Assembly (NCBI GenBank): GCA_903970385.1 | Contig: CAJCIN010000123.1 | Location: forward strand, 1-41,794 | Length of the DNA: 41,794 nucleotides | Direction: 5' to 3' | From: Rhodospirillales bacterium | GTDB lineage: Bacteria > Vulcanimicrobiota > Vulcanimicrobiia > Vulcanimicrobiales > Vulcanimicrobiaceae | Shown: in pieces, positions 17,584 to 25,404 of the stretch | Layout of the letters: every line of letters begins with the position of its first letter | Numbering within the stretch: the first letter of the stretch is position 1 | The notes under the pieces: model-generated | Seen by the model: only the letters and a program-made list of their open reading frames with translations | Databases searched by the model: none | Told to the model about the DNA's origin: nothing | Made by a program: the position numbers and the translations under genes

Positions 17584-18201
17584 ATGGCCACTTTGGTTAC
17601 CGAATCCTACACGCCCAAGAAGTGGGACCTCGCCGGTCTCCAAGGCATCTCGGACAATACGCTGCAGGTTCACTTCGGTCTGTACGAAGGCTACGTGAAG
17701 AACACGAACCTGCTCAACGAGCAGCTGCAAGAGAAGATCAAAGCGGGCCAGACGACCGGCGCAGATCCGCACTTCGCGGAGCTCACGCGCCGCCTCGGCT
17801 TCGAGTACAACGGCATGGTGCTGCACGAATACTATTTCGACAACATGACGGCGAACGCGGCGGGCACGCCGACGTCCGGTAAGCTGCACGATGCGCTCGC
17901 GGCGAGCTTCGGCGACTTCGACACCTGGAAGAAAGACTTCGCGGGCGTCGGCGGCATGCGCGGCGTCGGCTGGGCGATCGCATTCCAGGATCCCAAGAGC
18001 GGCCGCATCTCCAATCACTGGATCACGCTGCACGAAGACGGCAACGTGGCCGGCTACAAGCCGATCGTGGTGATGGACGTGTGGGAGCACGCGTTCTTGC
18101 TCGACTACAAGCCGGCGGAACGCTCGAAGTACATCGAATCGTTCTTCGCAAACGTGAATTGGCAGGCCGCGGAATCGCGCCTCGTTACGCCGGGCACGTA
18201 G
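17584..18201 (+). CDS. Superoxide dismutase, Fe/Mn family
   Basis: A 205-residue enzyme that turns superoxide into oxygen and hydrogen peroxide. All four metal ligands are visible: His30 (LQVHFGLYEGYV), His81 (MVLHEYYFDN), Asp165 and His169 (MDVWEHAFLLDY). Length and domain order are normal for the Fe/Mn family; iron versus manganese cannot be decided from these residues. No signal peptide, so it is cytoplasmic. The ATG has GAGGAG eight bases upstream. Confidence 0.95.
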   Translation: MATLVTESYTPKKWDLAGLQGISDNTLQVHFGLYEGYVKNTNLLNEQLQEKIKAGQTTGADPHFAELTRRLGFEYNGMVLHEYYFDNMTANAAGTPTSGKLHDALAASFGDFDTWKKDFAGVGGMRGVGWAIAFQDPKSGRISNHWITLHEDGNVAGYKPIVVMDVWEHAFLLDYKPAERSKYIESFFANVNWQAAESRLVTPGT

Positions 18202-18220
18202 TCTCCGGCAGCTGACGCAG

Positions 18221-18934
18221 GTGGATCGTCTCCGGCTCTTCCCGCTCAATACGGTGCTCTTCCCGGGGGCGTCTCTCAACCTGCACGTGTTCGAACCGCG
18301 CTACAAGCAGATGATCTCGGAATGCCTCGAGGGCGGCGAGGCATTCGGGGTCTGCTTGATTCGAGACGGCGACGAAGCCGGCGATCCCGAGGTCATGCCG
18401 TACGAGATCGGCACGACGGCCGAAATCGGCGATGTGACGCCGCTCGAGAACGGCCGCTACTACATCAGCACGACCGGCCGCAAACGGTTTCGCGTCGAGC
18501 GCGTCGTCGCGCGCGAACCGTTCCTCACGGTCGAGGTCGCGTATCTGCCGGAAGAACCGCTCGAGGACGGGACGGCGATCGACGGGCTCGTCCGCGAAAT
18601 TCGCGCGGTGTTCCGCGACTATCTCCGGCTGCTCGTCGAGTTTTCCGGCATGCATGCCGACATCGATCTGCCCGAGGATCCGGTCGACGCGTCGTTCCTG
18701 ATCGGCGACGCGTTGCAAGTCGCGGATTCGATGAAGCAACGGCTTCTCGAACTCTCGAGCACGGAACAGCGCTTGACGGTCGAGCTCGGATTCCTGCGCC
18801 GCCTGCTACCGCAGTTACGTTCGCTGCTCGAGCGCAAACGCGAGTCGCCGCAGCAGCCGGCCGCGGCGGCTCCCGGCGGCACGTTTCGCGCCACGCAAGA
18901 AAAGTTTTTCGGCAAACACTTCAGCTTGAATTGA
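18221..18934 (+). CDS. Lon N-terminal (substrate-binding) domain protein
   Basis: A 237-residue protein with only the Lon substrate-binding domain. It opens with the hallmark RLFPLNTVLFPGASLNLHVFEPRY and continues through FGVCLI, DGDVTP-like and GRKRFRV segments; there is no AAA+ ATPase and no protease domain. Stand-alone LonN proteins are common and poorly understood, possibly acting as substrate adaptors or chaperones. The GTG start is 20 bases after the superoxide dismutase stop, so the two may be co-transcribed. The C-terminal 30 residues are Pro/Ala-rich. Its end overlaps convergent folD by 14 bases. Confidence 0.88.
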   Translation: MDRLRLFPLNTVLFPGASLNLHVFEPRYKQMISECLEGGEAFGVCLIRDGDEAGDPEVMPYEIGTTAEIGDVTPLENGRYYISTTGRKRFRVERVVAREPFLTVEVAYLPEEPLEDGTAIDGLVREIRAVFRDYLRLLVEFSGMHADIDLPEDPVDASFLIGDALQVADSMKQRLLELSSTEQRLTVELGFLRRLLPQLRSLLERKRESPQQPAAAAPGGTFRATQEKFFGKHFSLN

Positions 18935-19778
18935 GGTCTTCCGCGGCGGCGACGACGTTGCGCATGAGCGCGACGTTCGTAACGGGTCCGACGCCGCCCG
19001 GAACGGGCGTGATCTCGCCCGCGACGGTCGCCGCGCTCTCGAAGTCGACGTCGCCGAGCAGTTTTCCGTCGACGACCGTCGTGCCGACGTCGATCACGGT
19101 CGCGCCCGCTCGCAGCCACGATGCGTCGACGAGACGCGGCGCGCCAGCCGCGACGACGACGACCTCCGCGCGACGCACGTGTTCGCGAATGTCGCGCGTC
19201 TCTTTGTGCGTGACCGTCACGGTCGCGTTCTGCGCCATCATGAGCAGGCTGACCGGGAGACCGACGACGTTCGAGCGGCCGATCACGGTGACGTCGCGAC
19301 CCGCGAGCGGCCATGCGGCGCTGCGTTCGAGCAGCAACATCACGGCGGCCGGCGTCGCTGGGATGAAGCGCGCACCCGTGGCGAACGCGAGCCGGCCCTG
19401 GTTGACCGGATTCATCGCGTCGACGTCCTTGCGTTCGGGCATCGCGTCCGCGATCGCGCGCACGTGCAGATGCGCGGGCAACGGTTGCTGCAGGATGATG
19501 CCGTGGACGCTCGCGTTCCCCGCGTGGCGCATCAGGGCCGTGCGAACGCCCGCGTCGTCGATGTCGAGCGGCAGCACGTCTACGACGACGTCGACGCCGA
19601 CCTTCGCGCCGAGCGCGCGCATACCGCGCACGTACGCCAAACTCGATTCGTCTTCGCCGACCATGATGACGAGTAATGTGGGAACGACGCCCGCGGCGCC
19701 GAGCGCCGCGACGCGCCGAGCGAGACCGTCGCGCAGCTCGCTCGCGAGCGCGCGACCGTCGAGGATGCGTGCGGCCAT
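18921..19778 (-). CDS. folD: FolD-like methylenetetrahydrofolate dehydrogenase/cyclohydrolase, catalytic Lys replaced
   Basis: A 285-residue protein of the FolD family, which interconverts methylene-, methenyl- and formyl-tetrahydrofolate with NADP. Conserved parts include GIILQQPLPAHL, RKDVDAMNPVNQGRL, the dinucleotide-binding VTVIGRSNVVGLPVS and the C-terminal ITPVPGGVGPVT. The substrate-site segment reads AYVRGMRALGAKVG. Aligned by eye to E. coli FolD, Tyr50 is kept (Tyr49 here), but the catalytic Lys54 is methionine (Met53). That lysine is needed for cyclohydrolase chemistry, so the protein may be a dehydrogenase only or have changed function. The start at ATG 19778 gives the normal N-terminus AARILDGRALASEL. 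Confidence 0.88.
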   Translation of the reverse strand: MAARILDGRALASELRDGLARRVAALGAAGVVPTLLVIMVGEDESSLAYVRGMRALGAKVGVDVVVDVLPLDIDDAGVRTALMRHAGNASVHGIILQQPLPAHLHVRAIADAMPERKDVDAMNPVNQGRLAFATGARFIPATPAAVMLLLERSAAWPLAGRDVTVIGRSNVVGLPVSLLMMAQNATVTVTHKETRDIREHVRRAEVVVVAAGAPRLVDASWLRAGATVIDVGTTVVDGKLLGDVDFESAATVAGEITPVPGGVGPVTNVALMRNVVAAAEDLNSS

Positions 19779-19812
19779 CGCCCAAAGGATACGGGGCGAG
19801 GAGGTTGCGGCC

Positions 19813-20103
19813 CTGGAGATCGTGCGGCGCGAGTTCGACATCGGCGTTTCTTTCAGCGCTGAAGCGTTCGGCGACGCATTCGCGGCCTTCAACCGCACGT
19901 ACAACGCGATGCCGCTCCGCGTGCTGTGCGCGCCCGACGTCTACGCACGCTACTGCTCGCTGTTCGAACGCGATCCGGCGGCCGCGCATCTGCATTCGAC
20001 CAAACCGTCGTTCGACGGCGTGCCGCTGCAGGCGGCGATCCTGCGACCCGGCGTCGTCGCGTTCGAGGGCGAGGTCGACGAAGAACGCATGGGCGACTGG
20101 TAG
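19813..20103 (+). CDS. Short conserved-looking hypothetical protein
   Basis: A short protein of about 96 residues. Composition is balanced and unlike an antisense shadow; the frame contains FDIGVSFSAEAFGDAFAAFN and CAPDVYARYCSLFERD. I recognise no family. The start is uncertain: CTG 19813 has GAGGAGG eight bases upstream, GTG 19822 is too far from it, and ATG 19765 lies inside the divergent folD 5' end. Its stop is one base before the stop of the convergent hydrolase gene. Confidence 0.5.
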   Translation: MEIVRREFDIGVSFSAEAFGDAFAAFNRTYNAMPLRVLCAPDVYARYCSLFERDPAAAHLHSTKPSFDGVPLQAAILRPGVVAFEGEVDEERMGDW

Positions 20104-20104
20104 G

Positions 20105-20992
20105 TTACGCCCCGGACGCGCGCATGCTCGCGACGACCTCATCGGGATATTCGATCGACGGAATGTGACCGCAGCGATCGAGTTCGAGCACGGCCGCACT
20201 CGGATAGACGGAGCGCGCCGTCGCGAGCGCGCGCACGGGAACGAAGCGATCCTGTCGTCCCCACACGAGGAGCGTCGGCTCGCGCCGGCGTGCGAAGCGC
20301 GCGTGGAGTTCGCGCATGTGCAACATCTCGTGCATGGCGCCCGCATAGACGCGGAGGAAGGCGCGGGTCGCGGCGGGATCGAGCGCGAGCGCGATCGCGC
20401 GCTCCACGTCGTCCTGCGGCATCGACGCCGCGTCGAAGACGGCGTTGCGTGCGGTGCGCCGCGCGAAGGCCGCACTCGGTTTGAACGCGCCTGCCAGCCG
20501 CATCACGGGGCCGCTCCCGAGAACGCGGAGCACGACCTTCGGCGAGCGGAGAAATCCGGCCGGCGCGATCAGCGTGAGGTGGCGAACGGCGTCCGGTTCG
20601 CGGCCCGCAAACTCGGCCGCGATCAAGCCGCCGAGCGAATGTCCGGCGAGAGCGAAGCGGGTCGCTCCGGCGTTTCGGACGACCGCGCCGAGCACGTCGA
20701 CGAAGAAGTCGAGCGTGTACGGCCGATCCGGCTTGTCCGATGCGCCGAAGCCGGGCAAATCGAAGGCGACGATTCGGTGCGTCGCCTCGAAGCCGGCTGC
20801 GACGAAGCTCCATGCCGCGGGCGTGCCGTGACCCATGCCGTGCACGAGAACGAGGACGGGCGCTTCCGGATCGGTTGTCCCCGCCGCGTACGTCGCGATG
20901 TCGAAGCCGGCCACGGCGAGTCGTTCGACCCGCCAAGCGGCACGTCTGCGACCGTCGGCCGCGGGGGTGGTCGGGAAGATCTGCGAACTCAC
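20105..20992 (-). CDS. Alpha/beta-fold hydrolase
   Basis: An alpha/beta hydrolase of up to 295 residues. It has the oxyanion segment LVLVHGMGHGTPAAW, the nucleophile elbow AGHSLGGLIAA, a likely acid in LLVWGRQDRFVP and the final histidine in DRCGHIPSIEYPDEV. Substrate is unknown; relatives include esterases, haloalkane dehalogenases and C-C hydrolases. GTG 20992 is only six bases from the start of the divergent gene, leaving no promoter room, so GTG 20914 (269 residues, starting at the AGFDIATY segment) may be the real start. Confidence 0.85.
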   Translation of the reverse strand: MSSQIFPTTPAADGRRRAAWRVERLAVAGFDIATYAAGTTDPEAPVLVLVHGMGHGTPAAWSFVAAGFEATHRIVAFDLPGFGASDKPDRPYTLDFFVDVLGAVVRNAGATRFALAGHSLGGLIAAEFAGREPDAVRHLTLIAPAGFLRSPKVVLRVLGSGPVMRLAGAFKPSAAFARRTARNAVFDAASMPQDDVERAIALALDPAATRAFLRVYAGAMHEMLHMRELHARFARRREPTLLVWGRQDRFVPVRALATARSVYPSAAVLELDRCGHIPSIEYPDEVVASMRASGA

Positions 20993-20998
20993 GCGGTG

Positions 20999-21553
20999 AT
21001 GCCTCGTTACTTGGGTCTCGTCGCTGCGCTCGTCGCGCTGGTCGCGATCGTGTTCACGGTCAAGCTCTACTTTGGCGCGAGCGGTCCGCCTGCTTCGCGG
21101 CTCGCCGGCGGTGGCGGCCCGGCGATGCTCGCGGGTGCTCCCGCGCAAAGCTATCCCGTGAAGACGCTCGACGGCGCCACCGCAGGATTGGACCGTTACC
21201 GGGGCTCCGTCGTGCTCGTCAATCTGTGGGCTTCGTGGTGCGCCCCCTGTCGCAGCGAGACGCCCGCGCTCGAGCGCCTGTATCGCGACGAGCGCGGTAA
21301 GGGGTTCACGGTGCTCGGCATCGACCAAGGCGAGTCGACCGAAGCCGCCGGCGCGTTCGCGAAGCAGATGAACCTCAGCTACCCGATTCTCGTCGACGAG
21401 GATCAGCGGTACGGTCGCGCCTACGCGGCGATCGGTTTGCCGACGTCGCTCGTTGTCGATCGCACGGGGCACATCGTGCGGGGCATCGACGGCGAGCTGA
21501 CGCTCGCACAGATGCACGAGGCGGTCGATCCGCTGCTGCGAGCGCGCGAATGA
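20999..21553 (+). CDS. Membrane-anchored thioredoxin-like protein (TlpA/ResA type)
   Basis: A 184-residue protein with an N-terminal membrane anchor (LGLVAALVALVAIVFTV) and a periplasmic thioredoxin fold. The active site WASWCAPCRSE has Cys81 and Cys84, and the cis-proline loop is GLPTSLVVDRTG. TlpA/ResA proteins reduce disulfides in the periplasm, often apocytochrome c or copper-site proteins. The stop overlaps the next ATG as ATGA, so it is coupled to the unknown membrane protein that follows. Confidence 0.9.
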   Translation: MPRYLGLVAALVALVAIVFTVKLYFGASGPPASRLAGGGGPAMLAGAPAQSYPVKTLDGATAGLDRYRGSVVLVNLWASWCAPCRSETPALERLYRDERGKGFTVLGIDQGESTEAAGAFAKQMNLSYPILVDEDQRYGRAYAAIGLPTSLVVDRTGHIVRGIDGELTLAQMHEAVDPLLRARE

Positions 21554-22503
21554 CGTTCGATATGACGACGAATCGCGCCGTCGCGCTCGCGAGCGCCGTC
21601 GGCGGTATGCTGCTCGTCTTCGCGCAGGACGTCTATCCGGCGTGGTCCGGATTCCATGCGTGGCAGTACACGGCCGCGCTCACGCTCGCCGCGATCGCCG
21701 TCGTCGGCTACGCGCTCGGCGCGCGGAAAGGCACGGACGGCGACGTCGGCACGCGCATCGTGATCGCCGCGATCGGCGCGACGGTCGTGATCGTTGCCGG
21801 CATCGCATCCGGGTTACTCGGACCGGATACGGAAACGGTTGCGCGCACGCCGGGAACGGTGGCCCCGCTTCCCGACGTCGGCGCTGCGGGATTCTTTCCG
21901 GTCGCCGACCCCGCGACGATCGAACGCGGCGACGCGCACGTCGAGATCCGGCGGCGTGACGGCTCGTCGGTCGACATCCCGCCCGGCGCGCGGCGGTTCG
22001 TCGGAACGACGGCGATCGAGACGACGCCCGAGGTCGCGGCGTACGTCGAAGCGCGGCAGCCGAACGGTAGCCGGCTCACGATCACGCAACCGCAGAACAC
22101 GTCGTTTCTCTCGCCCGTGCTGCTTTTTCCGGAGCGCGTGCCGATCGGCGGCGTCGTCTTCCCGGCGGACGGCTTCGCGACGCCGGCGATCCAGCGGCAG
22201 ATCAAGGCGTTCTACTTTTCCAAGGCCGAGGTCGCGAAATCGACGCACGGCACGCCCGGAAAAGAAGCGGTGCTGCTCGCCGTCGACGACGAGAACGGGA
22301 AGCTCATCCAGAGCGGCATCGGTATCGTTCCGAGCGGCGCCGACGCGACGATCGGCGGGATCCGCTTTCGCGTCGCCGCGGGAACGTATCCCGCGCTGTT
22401 GATTTCCGCCGTGCCGTATCCGCCCGCACTGTGGATCGGCGGCCTCTTGTTCGTCGGCGGTTTGGCGTACGCATACTCGTACGCGAGGCCGGTGGCCGCG
22501 TAA
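21550..22503 (+). CDS. Membrane protein with large extracytoplasmic domain, unknown function
   Basis: A 317-residue protein with three N-terminal membrane helices (around LASAVGGMLLVFA, YTAALTLAAIAVVGYAL and IVIAAIGATVVIVAGIASG). A region of about 190 residues rich in beta-type sequence follows, then a final helix (PALWIGGLLFVGGLAYAYSY). The topology loosely recalls ResB-like cytochrome c biogenesis proteins, but I see no family motif, so this is not claimed. Four-base overlap with the TlpA-like gene suggests a shared role in envelope redox or assembly. The LuxR-family regulator gene begins 12 bases after its stop. Confidence 0.75.
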   Translation: MTFDMTTNRAVALASAVGGMLLVFAQDVYPAWSGFHAWQYTAALTLAAIAVVGYALGARKGTDGDVGTRIVIAAIGATVVIVAGIASGLLGPDTETVARTPGTVAPLPDVGAAGFFPVADPATIERGDAHVEIRRRDGSSVDIPPGARRFVGTTAIETTPEVAAYVEARQPNGSRLTITQPQNTSFLSPVLLFPERVPIGGVVFPADGFATPAIQRQIKAFYFSKAEVAKSTHGTPGKEAVLLAVDDENGKLIQSGIGIVPSGADATIGGIRFRVAAGTYPALLISAVPYPPALWIGGLLFVGGLAYAYSYARPVAA

Positions 22504-22515
22504 CGACGTGCCGCG

Positions 22516-25158
22516 GTGAGACGCAACCTTTCCGCAGCCGGCTCCACGCGGTCGAATCGGCCGTTCGAACCGGTCGTGCGCGAACGGGTGCTTGCACGTT
22601 TCGACGACGCCGCGGCATATCGCGTCATTCTCGTGACGGCGCCGGCCGGATTCGGCAAGTCGGTCGCGGTCCGGCACTACCTCGAGCGGCGTAAGATCGA
22701 TCACGTACGCTGCGGGCTCAGGCGCGGCGACGGATCGCTTCTAACGTTCCTCGGTGCCCTCGCCGCATCGCTCGAGCGCGTCGCACCGAATATGGTGCAC
22801 GCGTACTCGAACTTCTACGCGAACGTCGAGGAGTCGCCGACGATCGTGCTCGGCATCGCGCAGTGGATGGCGGCGATGCTGAAGTCGTTTCGCGGGACGA
22901 TCTTCGTCGACGACGTGCACCTCGCGCGCGAAGACCCGCGCGTGGGCGAGCTCCTCTTGGAACTCGTCGAACGAACGGAACCTGACGTTCGTTGGATCTT
23001 CGCGGCGCGCGATCCGCAGGTTCTGCCCGTCGCGACGTGGCTCGCGTACGGCGTCTGCGACGTGCCGATCGACGAAGCCGACCTGCGCCTCACGAACGAC
23101 GAGGCGGCCGCCACGGCACGAGCCTGCGATGTTTCGCTCGCTCCGCCCGTTCTCGAACACGTCCTCTCGTTGACGGACGGTTGGGCCACGGCGTTCGCAT
23201 TCGCGCTGCGAGCCTTCGAACGGACGAGCGAACTCGGCCGCGTGACGCACGGCACGCGGGAGATGGTGTACGCTTTCCTCGCAGAGCAAGTGTTTCGCTC
23301 CCTGGATGCGTCCGACCGCGAATTCCTGATGCGGACGGCGCCGCTTCCGGCGCTCGATCTACGTATCCTCGCTGAATCCCATTTCCACGACCCGCAGGCA
23401 ACGATCGAACGGTTGCGCGGCACGACGTCGTTCATCGTCGAAGAGTCCGACGGCGTCTACCGCTATCACGATCTGTTTCGCGATTTCCTCGACCACGAAC
23501 TCAGGCGGGACAACGCAGCGTTTGCCGACGCCTATAACGATGCGGCGACGTGGTTGCATCGCGCCAAGGGGACGGGCGAAGCACTGAAACTCTTCCGAGA
23601 GGTGCAAAATCAGAACGCAATCGTCGCGATCCTTGAAGCGCAAGGCGCGGATCTCTTCGATCGCGGCGAGGTGCAATCGCTAGAGAACATCATCGACGAT
23701 TTACCAAACGAGCGAGTAGAGTCGTCACCACTCGTCCTGACGCTACGTGCAATGATCAAGGCATTCCGCGGTCAATATGGTCTAGCCGACATGTTGTTCT
23801 CGAATGCCTTAAGTGATCGCCATAATAGTGGTCTGAAAGCTCATGTAGCTATGAGATACGCGATTACACTTGCTAGACGATGGAGGATGCAAGATGCGGC
23901 CGCGGTAGTGCGTGACATCAATGCGGACACGGTCGAGCCGATCTCCCTAAGGGCAAGGTTTCTTGCATTCAAAGCGTATGCAATGTCTACTATTCATGAT
24001 TCCACGGCATCGGCGTTAGCGCGTCGCGCTGTTAACGAAATAGTTTGGCTTCAGGATTCCTCACTTGAGGCGACTGTTTTGCAATATGTCGCATTAGTGG
24101 CGATGAATGAACGAAAGATCGAGGATGCGAGGCGTTTTGCCGAGCAAGCTATGGCGGTTGCAGAGCGCGACAAATTATTTGGGCTTGCAGCGCGGCTCTC
24201 TATGCTTCTTGCTACAATCGCCACTGAGAATGGCGACGATGACGCAGCGTTATGGCATTCGATGCTGATGCGACGGAGTGCTGAACAAATTGGTGACCGC
24301 ATTGCAATTGAATCGTCGATGCTAATTGCCCATGAGATATACGTTCGGCGCGGTGATGTTAGTAAGATAGCGGCGATTGAAGCTTCGCTGAGCGACGCAT
24401 GGTCTACTCAGAATCTTGGCGAGCGCTGGCCAGTGTTGCAATCATCAATTGCAATGCAACACGGTTGGGCTGGCGAATTTCTTACAGCATACCAGTCAAT
24501 TGAGTCATCCGATGGGTATGCTGCGCAATTGCCAGATGCTGCTTGGCGAAACATCTTACGTTCGTCGGAAATTGCACTCTATGCGGCAGGAGCAAGCAAA
24601 CCGGAAATCGCCAAAGCGCAACTGCGAAAGTTCACTGAGCACATCTCGGCGCTTCCAGAAAGCGCGGAGTCATCACACTTTGTCTTGCAAGCACAAATTT
24701 ACGCAGCGATCACATTGCTGTTACTCGGGCAGATGTCGAAGGCAAATGAACTTATTCGTTCTGTTGAGCTCAATATCAACATTGCCAATAGTTCTCTGAT
24801 TGCTTTGGCGAAGACGGTACGCGCACTTTATCTTCAGATCGAGACGAGCGGCGCATACGGTGGGCTAGGGCCTGCATTGGAGAACTTGCGATCGAGAAAT
24901 TTAGCGGGATTAGCTAAACTTATCGAGGCGCTGCCTTTGCAAACGACTTCTTCGACTCCCACTTTCTCCGCGCTAACCGTAACAGAAGTGAGAGTTTTGT
25001 TAGGCATTGCTCGCGGCGCCACAAGTAAAGAGTTAGCGAAGGAAATGGGCCGCAGTGCTCTCACGATTGACTCGCACGTAAAATCGATTGTCAGAAAATT
25101 GGGTTGTGATGGAAGGCGAGCTGCAGTTGCCTTTGCGCGCCTCAAGGGTTTCGTATAA
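22516..25158 (+). CDS. MalT-like LuxR-family transcriptional regulator, compositionally mosaic
   Basis: An 880-residue regulator of the STAND/MalT class. A P-loop NTPase occupies the N-terminus (Walker A APAGFGKS at about 42-49; Walker B TIFVDDVHLA near 132-141), followed by a winged-helix part. The middle is a long helical, probably TPR-like repeat region (about 350-800). The C-terminal LuxR helix-turn-helix (LTVTEVRVLLGIARGATSKE, then SALTIDSHVKSIVRKLG) covers about the last 65 residues. Such proteins bind DNA after ATP- and ligand-driven assembly. Up to about base 23690 (residue 390) codon use is like the rest of the window; beyond it the gene is much AT-richer. The frame is intact across the change. 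Confidence 0.9.
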   Translation: MRRNLSAAGSTRSNRPFEPVVRERVLARFDDAAAYRVILVTAPAGFGKSVAVRHYLERRKIDHVRCGLRRGDGSLLTFLGALAASLERVAPNMVHAYSNFYANVEESPTIVLGIAQWMAAMLKSFRGTIFVDDVHLAREDPRVGELLLELVERTEPDVRWIFAARDPQVLPVATWLAYGVCDVPIDEADLRLTNDEAAATARACDVSLAPPVLEHVLSLTDGWATAFAFALRAFERTSELGRVTHGTREMVYAFLAEQVFRSLDASDREFLMRTAPLPALDLRILAESHFHDPQATIERLRGTTSFIVEESDGVYRYHDLFRDFLDHELRRDNAAFADAYNDAATWLHRAKGTGEALKLFREVQNQNAIVAILEAQGADLFDRGEVQSLENIIDDLPNERVESSPLVLTLRAMIKAFRGQYGLADMLFSNALSDRHNSGLKAHVAMRYAITLARRWRMQDAAAVVRDINADTVEPISLRARFLAFKAYAMSTIHDSTASALARRAVNEIVWLQDSSLEATVLQYVALVAMNERKIEDARRFAEQAMAVAERDKLFGLAARLSMLLATIATENGDDDAALWHSMLMRRSAEQIGDRIAIESSMLIAHEIYVRRGDVSKIAAIEASLSDAWSTQNLGERWPVLQSSIAMQHGWAGEFLTAYQSIESSDGYAAQLPDAAWRNILRSSEIALYAAGASKPEIAKAQLRKFTEHISALPESAESSHFVLQAQIYAAITLLLLGQMSKANELIRSVELNINIANSSLIALAKTVRALYLQIETSGAYGGLGPALENLRSRNLAGLAKLIEALPLQTTSSTPTFSALTVTEVRVLLGIARGATSKELAKEMGRSALTIDSHVKSIVRKLGCDGRRAAVAFARLKGFV
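23675..23683 (+). repeat. Left arm of a 9-base inverted repeat at the composition boundary
   Basis: AATCGCTAG here is the exact reverse complement of CTAGCGATT at 25168-25176. The left copy sits within the regulator gene where composition changes, and the right copy just after its stop. The repeat is short and could be chance. Confidence 0.35.
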
Positions 25159-25162
25159 CGCT

Positions 25163-25183
25163 TCTCCCTAGCGATTAGGGAGA
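25163..25183 (+). terminator. Hairpin after the LuxR-family regulator gene
   Basis: TCTCCCTA and TAGGGAGA form a perfect 8-base stem with a five-base loop (GCGAT), starting four bases after the regulator's stop. Position fits a terminator, but the run that follows (GACAGCCAATTCTTTAT) is only weakly T-rich, so termination may be partial. The loop side carries the right arm of the 9-base inverted repeat. Confidence 0.55.
25168..25176 (-). repeat. Right arm of the 9-base inverted repeat
   Basis: CTAGCGATT is the exact reverse complement of the copy at 23675-23683 inside the regulator gene. It lies within the hairpin that follows the regulator's stop. Confidence 0.35.
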
Positions 25184-25230
25184 GACAGCCAATTCTTTAT
25201 CAGCTATCGTCGACATGGGGAGAATTAAAA

Positions 25231-25359
25231 ATGGGTCTGTTTGAAACGGCGCTTGGCTTTATAAGTTGCTCATTTGCAATCGACGTCACATCTTCGATCG
25301 CTGTCGACTTTGTGAGAGGCCTCTTCGCGATACGGCACTTCCCAATATTCCCGTGGTAA
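25231..25359 (+). CDS. Candidate 42-residue peptide gene
   Basis: An ATG preceded by GGGGAG at eight bases opens a frame of 42 codons ending in TAA. The peptide starts MGLFETALGFISCSFAIDV and ends RHFPIFPW; it is rich in hydrophobic and aromatic residues, has one cysteine and could associate with membrane or be a small effector or signal. It lies between the MalT-like regulator and the HD-GYP gene, inside the AT-richer patch. No family is recognised. The ribosome-binding site and position support it, but a frame this short may be chance. Confidence 0.4.
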   Translation: MGLFETALGFISCSFAIDVTSSIAVDFVRGLFAIRHFPIFPW

Positions 25360-25404
25360 ACAGGGCTTAAGACCCATTGTAGGCGAATTGCACTGGAGGA
25401 CCGT

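Larger units (their letters stand above)
23690..25390. other. AT-richer patch covering the regulator's C-terminal half and a small gene
   Basis: Base composition falls sharply within an intact coding frame. Hand counts of single 60-base lines give about 68% G+C at 22981-23040 and about 42% at 23821-23880. The AT-richer sequence continues through the regulator's stop and the following intergenic region, then ends before the HD-GYP gene. Codons rare elsewhere in the window (TTA, AGA, ATA, AAT) become common. No transposase or integrase is present. Likely explanation is import or recombination of the 3' part of the regulator gene. Confidence 0.75.

Noticed and set aside
23690-25390. An insertion sequence or prophage explaining the AT-richer patch
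   Set aside because: No transposase, integrase, target duplication or attachment site was seen, and the regulator's frame is unbroken.
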